Below are positions 9,360-20,601 of a DNA stretch of 64,000 nucleotides, piece after piece. The translations under genes and the position numbers were made by a program. Within the stretch, counting starts at the first letter, position 1. The number at the start of each line of letters is the position of its first letter. This DNA is from Hofstenia miamia (lineage: Eukaryota > Xenacoelomorpha > Acoela). The notes beneath the pieces were generated by a model, which was not told where the DNA came from, made no database searches, and saw only the letters and a program-made list of their open reading frames with translations. The stretch is taken from contig SCFE01000065.1 of the NCBI GenBank assembly GCA_004352715.1, positions 627,707-691,706 on the forward strand, given 5' to 3'.

Positions 9360-11260
9360 ACCATGGCCGTAGGGCAATACATTTTACTGGTCAACATGAG
9401 CACGTGATAGTATACGTTCACATATTTATTAATTATATGCAGGAAATAAATTAATAAACTATTCGAAATATATTACATAAATGAGAATAAAATAGAAGCG
9501 CAGCCCACACATTGAATAATTTTACAAGTAAACTATAATTTGCATTTTGGAATACCACAGATGCCGCTAACTCATCAATTTCCTGTTATTTGAAGCTTTG
9601 TTGAGAGAAGTTGAAATGTCTGAATTAACAGTTATCATAAAAAAATCGTTTGTAATTTAAATGACGACTAAATTTCTGACTTCTGCCGACAATCATTTCT
9701 ATTGGACTTGTTTGAAATGTGTAGCGAACAAAGAGTTTTTTGAATTAATATTCTTAAAATTAGCATTTATTTACGTAATTCTTCACCAATTGACAAAGCA
9801 TTGTATTTGAATAATTGGCGAATGATAATTTATCTGGGAAATGTTGTTCTAAATTGGAATTTATTTTGTTAAAATCATTACCATTGTCTTCATTCCAATT
9901 CATTTTCAGATACCGTTCTTTATGTTAATTAAGAGATAAAATTTCCCGCATTATGTTAATCTTTCAATATTTTATATTTAGAATCTTTCCTTTTAGTAAA
10001 TTGTCATTTTCAAACGTATTGCACTTCATTTTTTTATGACGCAGGTACTTGAAGTGTTTGACTGATTAACTATTTTAAGCCTATTTCAGTGTAAATTTTG
10101 TTTTTTAATCTTATGTTCAAGATTATTTGTTGTAATTTTAGTAAAAACTATTTTAAAGTGTGTATGAACCAATTGGTTTTGTAAGTCGGTGTAAGCCCTT
10201 CAAACTAAAATGATCTGACGCGAGTCGAAAATTTTCAAACCAGCTTTCATCTGCAATTTTAAAATCTGTCCGTTGGGGTTCTGCCGGACCATGATTTTTT
10301 GTTCCCAGGCGCATTTAGTCCAATGAAATGTTCTTTTCTCATTTTAAAATATTTGGGATAGCTTCGCTTTAAAATATGTAGAAGCAACAAGCCAATTTTT
10401 TCCAAAAAGTAAGCTATTGCACTTTAGTTGTAATTAATATATTTTATTTTGGGGAAAATAAAGAGATTTCCTCGAGAATATGAATTTTACGCTTAGAAAC
10501 AAAGAAGACGTTCAGTAGCTATCAAATCTTACTCCTAAAATTTTGTTTCCTTGTAAATTCTAAATCAAAGAATACTTTTCAACAATAAATTCTATGACAG
10601 CTGGTTGTTTGCATTGTTAAACTTAAACTGCCTAGGAATGTTTAAAAATTTTTATGGTTTCTTGAAAGAATTTTAAGCGCTTATAACTCATGAGCTAATA
10701 TAGTTATTCAAAATATGAAAGCGTCACAAGATAGAGTGTCTCGTCTGTCATTTTCGTTCTTGAACCGCACTCGGAGCAGCCCAATTGATGAAGTCAGGTC
10801 AGAACGCGATCCTTCGGTGCAACGAACTTTGACTTCGCACGACCCGCCTCTATAGATTTGAGTGGAATATCTGTATAAAAAAGTTAAGGATTCGATTTCC
10901 TGATTGCCTGAGCATTAGGAATGATGAGAATTTTTTTAAAAAATGGAATTTTCAATGAAAAATAATGATTTTCTTCCAATCCTTTTTCACTTTTACAAAT
11001 ATTTGTATTCATACCTTCAGCATTTTGAATTTTTTATTAGGCTTGGGCAAAATTCCTTGATAATTTGGAAAACAGTTTTTCCTTTATAAATGACATTGGC
11101 TATTGAAATTTGATAAATTTAACATTGCTCCAAATTCCAATAAATATTGTTTTTTTGGTAAGAATAACTGAAAGGAACTGTTCGAAAAAAGATATGAAAT
11201 TTTTTTGAATTTTGCTTACATTTCGCAGTTCATCTTTGTTTTAGTTTTTTGTTAATGCAT
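9360..11260. other. AT-rich stretch with nothing recognised
   Basis: This is unique-looking AT-rich sequence. I see no exon with credible splice signals, RNA gene or transposon end. It is probably furry intron sequence. Confidence 0.5.
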
Positions 11261-11841
11261 TTCAAAAAATCATGTGTTTTAAATGTCACGAATTAAAACT
11301 TTCCTTATTTAATTTAAAAATCAAACATTTTTTCTCGTGGTTTATATATATATACATATATATAAAAGTTCTCGGACACCTAACTGAACAAATTCTTTTT
11401 ACAGTGATGAACACTATAGCTTTGATTTTTTGCAATTGGTTTAATTTTAGTATTGTGAATTCAAATTTCTCCGAATTTTTTTCATCCTATGACCCTGTAA
11501 AGGGCCCCCTAAAACTATGTTGGTAAATATGCATGGTATGTAAAATACAACACAAAAATCGCATTTAGCATGAAAACTTAGTGTATTCACAATTTTTTGT
11601 AAGAATTTATTCCGAAGTTTCTGAAATATTGGTCGTCAAATCTTGTGTAAATCCCATTACGTTGCTCATTGAGATGCAAATTTGAACATTGTAATGGGAT
11701 TTGCGCAAGATTTGATTACCAATATTTTAGAAACTTCTGAATAAATTCTTAGAAAAAATTTTGAATATGCTAAGTTTTTCATACTAAATACGATTTTTGT
11801 GTTATATTTTACATACCATGCATATTTACTAACAGTTTTAG
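11261..11841 (+). repeat. Upstream copy of a 581-bp direct duplication ending at a single N
   Basis: This block is repeated at 11844-12424 with no difference that I could see, offset 583. The N at 11842 lies exactly at the join. It contains the left arm and most of the right arm of the fold-back element described at 11927-12592. It is most likely an unmerged contig overlap. Confidence 0.85.
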
Positions 11842-11926
11842 NTTTCAAAAAATCATGTGTTTTAAATGTCACGAATTAAAACTTTCCTTATTTAATTTAA
11901 AAATCAAACATTTTTTCTCGTGGTTT

Positions 11927-12592
11927 ATATATATATACATATATATAAAAGTTCTCGGACACCTAACTGAACAAATTCTTTTTACAGTGATGAACACTAT
12001 AGCTTTGATTTTTTGCAATTGGTTTAATTTTAGTATTGTGAATTCAAATTTCTCCGAATTTTTTTCATCCTATGACCCTGTAAAGGGCCCCCTAAAACTA
12101 TGTTGGTAAATATGCATGGTATGTAAAATACAACACAAAAATCGCATTTAGCATGAAAACTTAGTGTATTCACAATTTTTTGTAAGAATTTATTCCGAAG
12201 TTTCTGAAATATTGGTCGTCAAATCTTGTGTAAATCCCATTACGTTGCTCATTGAGATGCAAATTTGAACATTGTAATGGGATTTGCGCAAGATTTGATT
12301 ACCAATATTTTAGAAACTTCTGAATAAATTCTTAGAAAAAATTTTGAATATGCTAAGTTTTTCATACTAAATACGATTTTTGTGTTATATTTTACATACC
12401 ATGCATATTTACTAACAGTTTTAGGGGGCCCCTTACAGGTTCATAGGATGAAAATTAAATTGCATATATAAAAATTGAGGGAAATTTGAATTCACAATCC
12501 AAAAAATCAAAGCTATTGTGTTCATCACTGTAAAAAGAATTTGTTCAGTTAGGTGTCCGAGAACTTTTACACGCTGCTGTATATATATATAA
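11927..12592. mobile_element. Fold-back (long inverted repeat) element, family I
   Basis: Two arms of nearly 300 bases (11947-12243 and 12274-12569) are inverted complements around a roughly 30-base spacer. The left arm starts AAAAGTTCTCGGACACC and the right arm ends GGTGTCCGAGAACTTTT; the inner ends are CCCATTAC and GTAATGGG. Both outer ends run into TATATA tracts, consistent with insertion at TA. There is no open frame. RNA from it would form a long hairpin. A diverged relative is at 15540-15790. Confidence 0.75.
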
Positions 12593-13359
12593 ATTTCAGT
12601 TAGTAATTTAAAGGTACTGTTTGTTACAGAAAATTTATCTACTTCAATCAATGATTGATTTTTTTGATTTTTTATGAAATAAATGCAAAATTGCTGTGTC
12701 ATCTGTTTATAATTTGTTTCGAACTAAATTTAAAAGTTTGAATTATTTAAATATAGATTCAGTGGGTGGCATAGCAGAGTGAAGTGGGAGGACCATATGA
12801 CATGCAACACAAACCGTTCATTAATAGCGTCAATGCTTCATTGACTCACATATTCTATCTTATAGTGTATATAAGTGAATATCTCTTATTAAAAATTGCT
12901 TCCACCCCATGTCATAATTTTTTTAATCTTGCAAATATGCTTTCTTTGTTAATTTCACATAATATAACTTTACCAGGTAAAGTATGTTATTTTCACTTTT
13001 TTAAATCCATTTATTTTAAATCTATATTGTTTTTTATTAAAACAATTTCATTATGTACATGTACAAATTCATTAAAGTTAGATATCAATAAAATACTCCC
13101 CATCCCCATTGTATTTTTTGTGGTACTTCCGTCAAGGAAGTGAAGTATTGCCTAACAGACTTGAAATTTAGGTAATGGTCTGGTAAGACGTGCGAATCTC
13201 AATGTGTCTGTATAACATTAGCTGATTTAATTTACCTCCAAAAAGCATTTATAAAAATCATGATAAAATTTCTGAATCGTGCCTATGATATTAAATGTAT
13301 TTGAAAAGCAACTGTCCATTTAAATGTAAGAATTGGCGAAGGTCTTCGTTCTACCCTAT

Positions 13360-13651
13360 CAGGGCCATGGCTAGGGGAGGGCCAGGGGGCCATGACCCTC
13401 CCTGTTAGACCACTGGACCCTCATCCTTTTGCCATCCTGAATACAAAACTCCATAGTATTAATTCTAATATTCTGTAACTAAATTAGAGTAAATATATTT
13501 TAATTGAAATATATAAAATACTAATGCCCTTCTATTTAAAAATTCAATGAAAATGTGTGAAACTACTTATGTATGAGTAAAACTATGATTGATTTATTGA
13601 ACTTTGCGGGGCTTTGGCCCCCCTAAATTTCAAGTGCACGCCACGGGCCTG
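13360..13651. mobile_element. hAT-type miniature element, family B, copy B1
   Basis: The left end CAGGGCCATGGCTAGG pairs with the complement of the right end CAGGCCCGTGGCGTGC. Flanks TACCCTAT (13352-13359) and TACCCTGT (13652-13659) match at seven of eight bases. It has GC-rich arms and an AT-rich centre, and no transposase. It is closely similar to B2 at 22479-22760. Confidence 0.85.
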
Positions 13652-14277
13652 TACCCTGTCTTTTCTAGTATAATATGTATTTATGCTATCTTAGTTTTGT
13701 AAAAGATATTAAGTTTTTCGTTTAAAGATCCCGTCTCTTCCATATTTGTTTTGAACTTGATCTTCTTAAGCATTCTAGCGATCGCTACTTGATGAATTTC
13801 AATTTTTTTTAAAAATATGACATACTTGTATGTTTTTCATAGTAGGTTTCCTTTACTAAACCCCTAACTTCATTGTCTTAGCTTGCAAATATTTTAATTT
13901 TATTTTTATCTACTAATTAATTTAATTACAAAATTCAATTTAACCTGTAGCTGTTGATTGAATTGCAACGTGTTAAGTGCTAAAGTATGACGTCATTTCA
14001 ATTCATTGCTATTAATAAATTTAATGACTTAATGCACCGCTACATGCGGAAGTTTAACATGATAGGAAAAATCGATACGTTGTCATCTTATTTTACCGCA
14101 AAAACGAGATCCCTCCAATTGAAGATTTAATCGTTGCAGCCGTATTAAATAGGTTTAACATGGCAACCTAAATTTTAATAAAACCAAAGTTTTAGCCTTA
14201 AGTTTATCGATTGATATAAGTATTCAATACAATGATGTTGATCAATCTCCAGATGATATTGAAACATTTTTGAGTAC

Positions 14278-14666
14278 CAGGATTATCGTGGGATGGGATA
14301 GTATGGCACAAGGACATCTGTCCTAGTCGTCCCATGGGACCAGTCGTGCGACGAAATTTTGCCGAAATGTCCTTTCTGAATGTATGTTTATAAAGCGTTG
14401 CCTGGAAAAAAACATGTAATGTTTTAAACGCATTTGAAACGGTGATTTAAGCACCTGCTTTTTCATTGTTTTCGACATCTTTTTTCAGAATAGTACGGTA
14501 CCTTTGTATCAAATGGTCTTATCAGCTTAGAACAATATTTTGAGAAATTCACATTTATATGTTTCCTATCTTTAAAAATTAAGTTTTATTTTGCTATAAA
14601 TAAAATATTGGTTGTCGTTTGACGTGGGATGGGATGGGACAAGTAAGCTGTCCCACGACAAGCCCG
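14278..14666. mobile_element. hAT-type miniature element, family D
   Basis: The left end CAGGATTATCGTGGGATGGG pairs with the complement of the right end CGGGCTTGTCGTGGGACAG. Exact 8-bp duplications TTGAGTAC flank it (14270-14277, 14667-14674). Its arms repeat GGGATGGGA-type motifs. No other copy is in this window. Confidence 0.85.
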
Positions 14667-14788
14667 TTGAGTACCCCTGTCAACCTTTTTTAAAAAATTT
14701 TCTTTTCCAAAAAGTTCATGGTTTTCGGAATTGCCACTTCTCCAAATGTTCAACTTTATGAATTTAAATAAAAATAATGGAAGTATAC

Positions 14789-15264
14789 TAAGTTAAACAT
14801 TGAAAGAAATGAAACAATATGAAATATAAAATGATAAATTATTGTAATATTTTTGCTGACATTGATGGATTATTGAAGATATAAAGCTTATCAGATACAG
14901 TATAAATGAATTATTTTTGTGAAAAACGTTTAAAAAATACTGTTACTTGTTTTAAACATGGTATTTTTCAAAACGATTTTCAACCAAGTCTAGTATAAAC
15001 TCTACGTTAGATTCATTTTACAAATCTCATGTCAAAATATCTGTAGTTTATTGGGACTATGGTAACCGAATATTTATAAGCATGACTCTTGTATAATTTT
15101 TAAGTTATATGCTCCATTTGTTCGTAGACTTGACATTTTATTTATTATTGATTTTTTTTAAATTAATTTTGCGTTTAATAAAGATGGGATAAATAGAGCA
15201 GACTTCCGGAGCTATTTTCAATTACACTCGTTTCCTTGGATTTAATTTACTTTCTGAGAAGAGC
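14789..15264 (+). repeat. First copy of an allele-like duplication
   Basis: This block recurs at 15796-16224. It has 48 bases (ending CGTAGACTTGA) that the second copy lacks, and a one-base difference in a T run. The second copy is bounded by N on both sides, so this looks like an alternative allele placed in tandem. Confidence 0.8.
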
Positions 15265-15539
15265 GTCCTCGTGACATTATAGCACACAGTCTCCTTTTAA
15301 TAACCAATCATATCATTGATGTTTAACGTTGTATATCTGTGAGAGAAGTTTCTGTTATTTTGTATATTGGGGCTAGCAGTTGAGAAATTTTACGCCAAAC
15401 TTGCTGTTACTTTACAATAGAGTAAGGCTTGGTCAATTTTAAACACCATTGTATATTAGTGGAAATTAAAATTGATAATTTACTTGACAAGTTTTTTGTT
15501 ATGATTGATAAAGTTATATTGGATTTTTATGATCAAGGT

Positions 15540-15790
15540 CCATTTTTAGTTTTGAATTCAAATTTCATGTGAAGGGACTCCCTAAAAACTATCACTATAC
15601 ATTTACATGATCTATAAAATATTAAAAAATTTTTAACTTAGCGTTTTGTATATGCACAAATTTCTGCATGAATACACGCAGAAGTGTCACAAATTTACAT
15701 CAAAACAAGTCATGTAATGGGATTTGTAAAGATTTTTAACATCAATATTTCTGAAACTTTAAGTATATACACTTATGCTCATATTTATTG
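15540..15790. repeat. Diverged copy of fold-back family I
   Basis: It shares GAATTCAAATTTC, a degenerate GGGACTCCCTAAAAACTA and the central GTAATGGGATTTG with the element at 11927-12592, but many differences have accumulated. It ends at the N at 15795. Confidence 0.5.
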
Positions 15791-15795
15791 GCACN

Positions 15796-16224
15796 TAAGT
15801 TAAACATTGAAAGAAATGAAACAATATGAAATATAAAATGATAAATTATTGTAATATTTTTGCTGACATTGATGGATTATTGAAGATATAAAGCTTATCA
15901 GATACAGTATAAATGAATTATTTTTGTGAAAAACGTTTAAAAAATACTGTTACTTGTTTTAAACATGGTATTTTTCAAAACGTTTTTCAACCAAGTCTAG
16001 TATAAACTCTACGTTAGATTCATTTTACAAATCTCATGTCAAAATATCTGTAGTTTATTGGGACTATGGTAACCGAATATTTATAAGCATGACATTTTAT
16101 TTATTATTGATTTTTTTTTAAATTAATTTTGCGTTTAATAAAGATGGGATAAATAGAGCAGACTTCCGGAGCTATTTTCAATTACACTCGTTTCCTTGGA
16201 TTTAATTTACTTTCTGAGAAGAGC
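15796..16224 (+). repeat. Second, N-bounded copy of the 14789-15264 block
   Basis: The 429-base segment lies between N at 15795 and N at 16225. It is nearly identical to 14789-15264 except for a 48-base deletion and a few substitutions. A real tandem copy is less likely than a haplotype fragment. Confidence 0.8.
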
Positions 16225-16671
16225 NTTTGGTAAAGTAGTTGCTGGACTTCACAAGTTTTCATAGATCACAAAATAACCACATTTGTTTGAGAGAATGTTC
16301 AATTTCATTTAAATTCTAATTGAGCTTCTTAATTATTCATCATTTGTTAAATCATTCAAAGCATCGTGAATTTGTAATGCAACTGAAAAGTTGAAAAACA
16401 GCATTCAAAGAATGCTTAAAGCACGTATTATATATTTTTATAAGCTGCGTTTAAATAATTTTTAATGAATTAGATAAAACGATGTGGTCTTTAATACTTG
16501 ACAAACTTCAACAATCCAATGACGCTGAGTATCCCTGCTATAAGCAGTTCGATCTTTTTCGGGCTTTTTGGATCTTCAGACGTGGGAAGCAGGATTTCCT
16601 CCTTTCTATTTAAGTTTGAATTGTTTTCAAATGGAATGTTCCGAAATTTAATCCCAACGTTATTATTTATG

Positions 16672-16860
16672 ACGTCATCAATTTAAAAATTTTTGGGGAT
16701 TTTTAAAATAAATTCAATATTGGTTTTAACAGTTGGAAGTAATGGCATTCATTAGAATCGATACCTATCTTCTCAAATATATTTTTCTTGGTCATTTTAC
16801 TTACTTTTTTTCACACTGAAATATTTCGTTTTTGCAAAGATTACATTAAATAAAGTGAGC
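16672..16860 (+). repeat. Dispersed repeat L, copy 1
   Basis: It starts at a GACGTCAT motif and shares TTCAATATTGGTTT, ACAGTTGGAA and a TTTACTTTTTTTCACA stretch with 61010-61190. Its ends are not defined. Confidence 0.5.
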
Positions 16861-17093
16861 AGATATTTGGAAAATTTGGATTACGGGGTTATTACTGGAT
16901 ATAAAGCTATGAAAAATCTCCTACTGTTGTTAATCAAGATCTTTTTCACGGGGAACAGGAATTGTTTCGCTTTTCGTTATACATTTTAAAAAATATAATT
17001 ATATCAAATTATATCATAGTAATTGTAACAATGTCTAATATCATTTATCCGTTGCTTCGTCACTGGGACTTTTGGTTATTAAAACACTCTCAC

Positions 17094-17241
17094 CAGTAAT
17101 GTTTTCGTGAGGCGTTGATCTTTAAAGCATTGAATCGCTTTGACAATATTTCGAATTGATCCACCGCAGGGAGATGAGGGTACTTGTAGAGAGGTGGACT
17201 GTACCTCGGTGTATTCACTAGCGGAATTCGTCAAAGAACAG
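17094..17241 (-). CDS. Rhodopsin-type GPCR, exon 4 (loop 3 to start of TM6)
   Basis: The acceptor GTTTTAG ends at 17242, and the first base C completes the split codon of exon 3 as Ser. Forty-nine open codons follow, up to a strong donor GTGAGA at 17093. They encode a Ser/Thr/Gln-rich loop, then IRNIVKAIQCFKDQRLTKTL. Its last part resembles the basic helix that leads into TM6 (K/R-x-x-K-T-L). The exon ends in phase 0. Together exons 1-4 give about 275 residues; the TM6-TM7 part is missing from what I could find below 17.09 kb. Confidence 0.7.
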
Positions 17242-17607
17242 CTAAAACACATTATTCTTTACCCACTCCGAATATTCTAACATTCGAATATATTCGCATA
17301 CAACACATTCCAGTATCCGAATAGGCACACTGAGGCACGTGTCAAACTAAATTGAGTTGTGTCCCCTCAAATTCAATTTAGTTGTGGGTTTTCATTCTTG
17401 ACAGTTTTCAATTCGATGTTGTGTTAGTTAATTAATGCAAAAGTGATATTTAAGCTACCCCTGGGTGAACCCATCCGATTTAATTTCTGAGATTGTTTGA
17501 AAGAAGCGACTTTATTACACAAAGAGGTTTTAGAATGATGTTTAGAATCAATTAGTTTTTCATCACCTTCAACGATAGAGACCTGTATTTAAATTACTAT
17601 TTTTTAC

Positions 17608-17879
17608 CTTTGATTAATGTCTTGCATACTATGGTTGACACTGATGTGACTGACGGGCGTAGGAATACAATCACGATCACGCCATTGGCTTTTTCGGCGG
17701 TTGGTTTTGTAGAGCTTCCTCGCTGCACTGACCGAGCAGAGAGCAATCACAAGCACTGCGGTGAAGTAGGCTGCCGCCGAACAACCCGACCAATAACGTT
17801 CGACTGTAGGATATACTATTCGACCTGAGAAAGGATCCATTGTATGTTTTGGAAAACATTTTAGAGGTAGAAAAAATGC
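17608..17879 (-). CDS. Rhodopsin-type GPCR, exon 3 (end of TM4, loop 2, TM5, loop 3)
   Basis: The acceptor is TTTAG at 17881-17880, phase 0. The opening AFFLPLKCFP completes TM4 and supplies Cys143, the expected disulfide partner of Cys77. After about 25 loop residues TM5 reads AAAYFTAVLVIALCSVS, then a basic stretch ARKLYKTNRRKS typical of the TM5/loop-3 boundary. The usual Pro 5.50 is absent. The rest is a Ser/Thr-rich intracellular loop 3. The donor GTAAAA is at 17607, leaving AG of a split codon. A second AG at 17826-17825 is not used because it would break phase with exon 2. Confidence 0.8.
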
Positions 17880-19622
17880 CTAAATTACAAGTCTTGTTCA
17901 AATTTGTGTATGATTTTTCAAAATTCACAGTTTATAAAGATTTTTATAAACCATTAATGTATCCAAAAATATAATTGATATAATATGTTAATGGTGATCT
18001 CATGGCCAACAATAAAGGCTTACGACGATACCAGCTTAGCCTTATCGATTACGAATCTTTCTTTCTTCGAAGTCTACTACCAATGCATACGCCCAACAAT
18101 CGATTTATCTTGCGAAACATGCGTATTACATTCAAGGAATTAGGTTTGAAAAAATGTTTATATTACATAATATGATGTATATTAGGGTTATGACTATTTC
18201 CATTTTCTTGGAAATTTATCTCTGCCATGGTCTTATGACGTGAACTTTTGTCTAAGGCCTCCAAAGATGACGATATTTTATATTTCTTTGTAAAAACCTC
18301 CCCCGTTGCATACCTGCTTCTCAAATCACTTCTGGGCCTTATCAGATAATTTAATGTTATTGAATTTGTTTTTGCAAATTATACAAAATGGTGACTAATA
18401 TGCGCAATTTCATTTGTTGAAGTCAGAGCTGCAAGTGGTTGTGTTAGTCCATGCGTTGACTAGGGTTGATCCCCTTTTTGATGGCGGTGGGTTGGGTTGA
18501 GTAAGACAATTTTCTTTTAAAAATGAGTCGGAATCGTCATGAATTATAATGACTAATTTTATAATATGAGCTCATTGTTTACTTTAAAATATATCATGAA
18601 AATCTTTTTTATTACCACCCCAATATAGAAAAATGACTTTGAGAATTTTAGCCTCGAGTTGAAGTCTTGTTTTTGTAAGGAAACCTTAAAATTGGGTTAG
18701 GTTAGGATGAGGTGGAACAGATTTTGAAAACTTCTGTTTGGTTTCGGTTGGGTCAGGTTTTGCGGAATCTGTTTGGTTTGAGTTGGGTTGGGATAAAAAC
18801 TTGTGAACCACGTGGAGGCATAGTTTAAGTACTTTAGCATAAATATGTACTTGAATTTTTACTAATCAATATTTTCTTTCTTATATATTGACTTACTTTT
18901 GTAACCAAGGTCGTATAAATCATGTTCAAGAGTACTAGCAACTCTTACCACAAGAAAAAATTCTGAAAAGGACGAACAATTTTATGCAATTTTGATGCAT
19001 GTGTCAAAAGACGAGCAACAATGCAAATTTTGACCATGTCACGTCAGACCGTATTGATTTCATATGACTCGACATCTTCCTCTCAGGAAGTGTTGATTTT
19101 GATGTTGAACTAAGTCAAACATTTGCACTTGAAGGGCCTCTAAAGGTATGCACGAAATTGATTGTCGTATAGCTGAAAAGCTTAATATTATCTTTTTATT
19201 ATCAAAGTATTTGTAAAAACATAACATATTGTTTTAGTGCTGTAAATGCATTTTTCAATTTTTTTTATTCTTGAAAAATTAAAATTGTTTTACTGGGGAG
19301 TATTTTCGAACCAGAAATTACAAGAAAGGTTTCATACAAACGCTCAACTGACTGATACGGCCATAAAGAATGGCAAATAGTCATAAGCCTATTCAATGGC
19401 GGATCCAGATTCGGGCGGGGCGTTTATAATGCTTTCGAAATGGATAGTTTAAAAATATAAGGGAGTGCATGCCCCTCCTAACGAAGATTGCTGGATCCGT
19501 CTCCTAATGTATAAGTATACAACCTTTACGCCTAGATACCCAATCATGTTTTTTCTCTTTTTACTGGAATACAGTACATTAATTGATATTTTTGTTGATT
19601 TTGAAAGACGTGAACTGCTTAC

Positions 19623-19789
19623 CTGAGTTGTGCTGATGATAACTACTAAAAGTACGGAGATTTTGACATTTCTTGTTACGCAGAAGACGGAGTATCTGCT
19701 GGGTGAAAGAACAGCCAAGGCTCGCGTGACTGCCACCATACTCATCAGTAGTAGAGAAGCCAAAGGAAAAAAAGAAATTGAAAAGTAAT
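19623..19789 (-). CDS. Rhodopsin-type GPCR, exon 2 (TM3-TM4)
   Basis: The acceptor TTTAG ends at 19790. The first two bases AT join the G of exon 1 to make Asp, giving C-L-L-D-Y-F. That places Arg102 exactly 25 residues after Cys77, the invariant 3.25 to 3.50 spacing, which strongly supports the join over a 15.5-kb intron. TM3 is FPLASLLLMSMVAV, followed by T-R-A instead of the usual D/E-R-Y. TM4 begins VKISVLLVVIISTTQ and lacks the usual Trp (4.50). The donor GTAAGC is at 19622. The frame ends in phase 0. Confidence 0.82.
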
Positions 19790-20331
19790 CTAAATTCATC
19801 TTAAATTAGTTTTCGGTTTCTTCCCACCTTTAATTCTAAGCTTGTTATTTTACACATAGATCAATCAATTTCTTAGAATTCAGTTTTGGAAATAGTCATT
19901 AGTTAAATATAGAAATATGTTTATTTTTTAGTCCAATGCTGGCAATTAAGTGATTTTAGATCAATGATGTCATTTTCGGGTGAAGGCTTGCCGTCGTGTG
20001 ATTTTCTAATCAAAGGCAATTTTTTTAGAATATTTTCAAATAATCTGTGGGTATAAATATGCGGATACCTATGTGCCTTATCTAACCCCTTCAAATAATG
20101 CAATTGAAATTTCTAGGTTTCAATGTCTTAGTTTATTTTAAACGTTTTATGTGTTTACAAAATTTTGGGGTATTCCGCAATTTACGACGCAAGATTTTGA
20201 AAAATCCCACCTAAGAAACAAAATGCTGACTGGCAGGCAGATTCATACAAACACATAATTACACTCGACTATTTAATATAATCATGCAGCAGTTAAGGTA
20301 TTCTAGTATAAAAATGCAAGTATATCATCTA

Positions 20332-20601
20332 CAGATGCACGATTAAGACTTTCAAAACGGGGAGGGGGGGGGAGTTGACACCCCTTTTTACAGAAAAATT
20401 GTAAAAAAAAGTTTTTTGAACAAAAGTAGGCTTACACAAAATGCAATCGTCTGTTTTTAGCAGCAAATTTATTGATAACATCTGGAATTAAAGAAATATT
20501 TTCAATTTTGTTGAAAAGATAACATTTTTCTTAAGTGTTCACGGCTGGTACCAATGAGGGGCTGTCGACCCCTCTTCTGCCCCCCTCTAAACGCGCCACT
20601 A
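20332..20601. mobile_element. hAT-type miniature element, family C, copy C1
   Basis: Exact 8-bp duplications ATCATCTA flank it (20324-20331, 20602-20609). The right end is TCTAAACGCGCCACTA; the left part has a G-rich run (GGGGAGGGGGGGG) and the right a C-rich run. The shared centre contains AATGCAATCGTCTGTTTTT, as in C2 (46134-46364). It has no coding capacity. Confidence 0.85.

Noticed and set aside
12784-13143. 119-residue plus-strand frame
   Set aside because: Its composition is what AT-rich DNA gives by chance (Phe, Ile, Leu, Asn, Lys), with no domain and no splice context.
16498-16686. Minus-strand stretch ending LLIAGILSVIGLLKFVKY considered as TM6 or TM7 of the receptor
   Set aside because: One phase can be made to fit, but there is no CWxP or NPxxY, and it runs into a stop. 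The adjoining sequence is dispersed repeat L.
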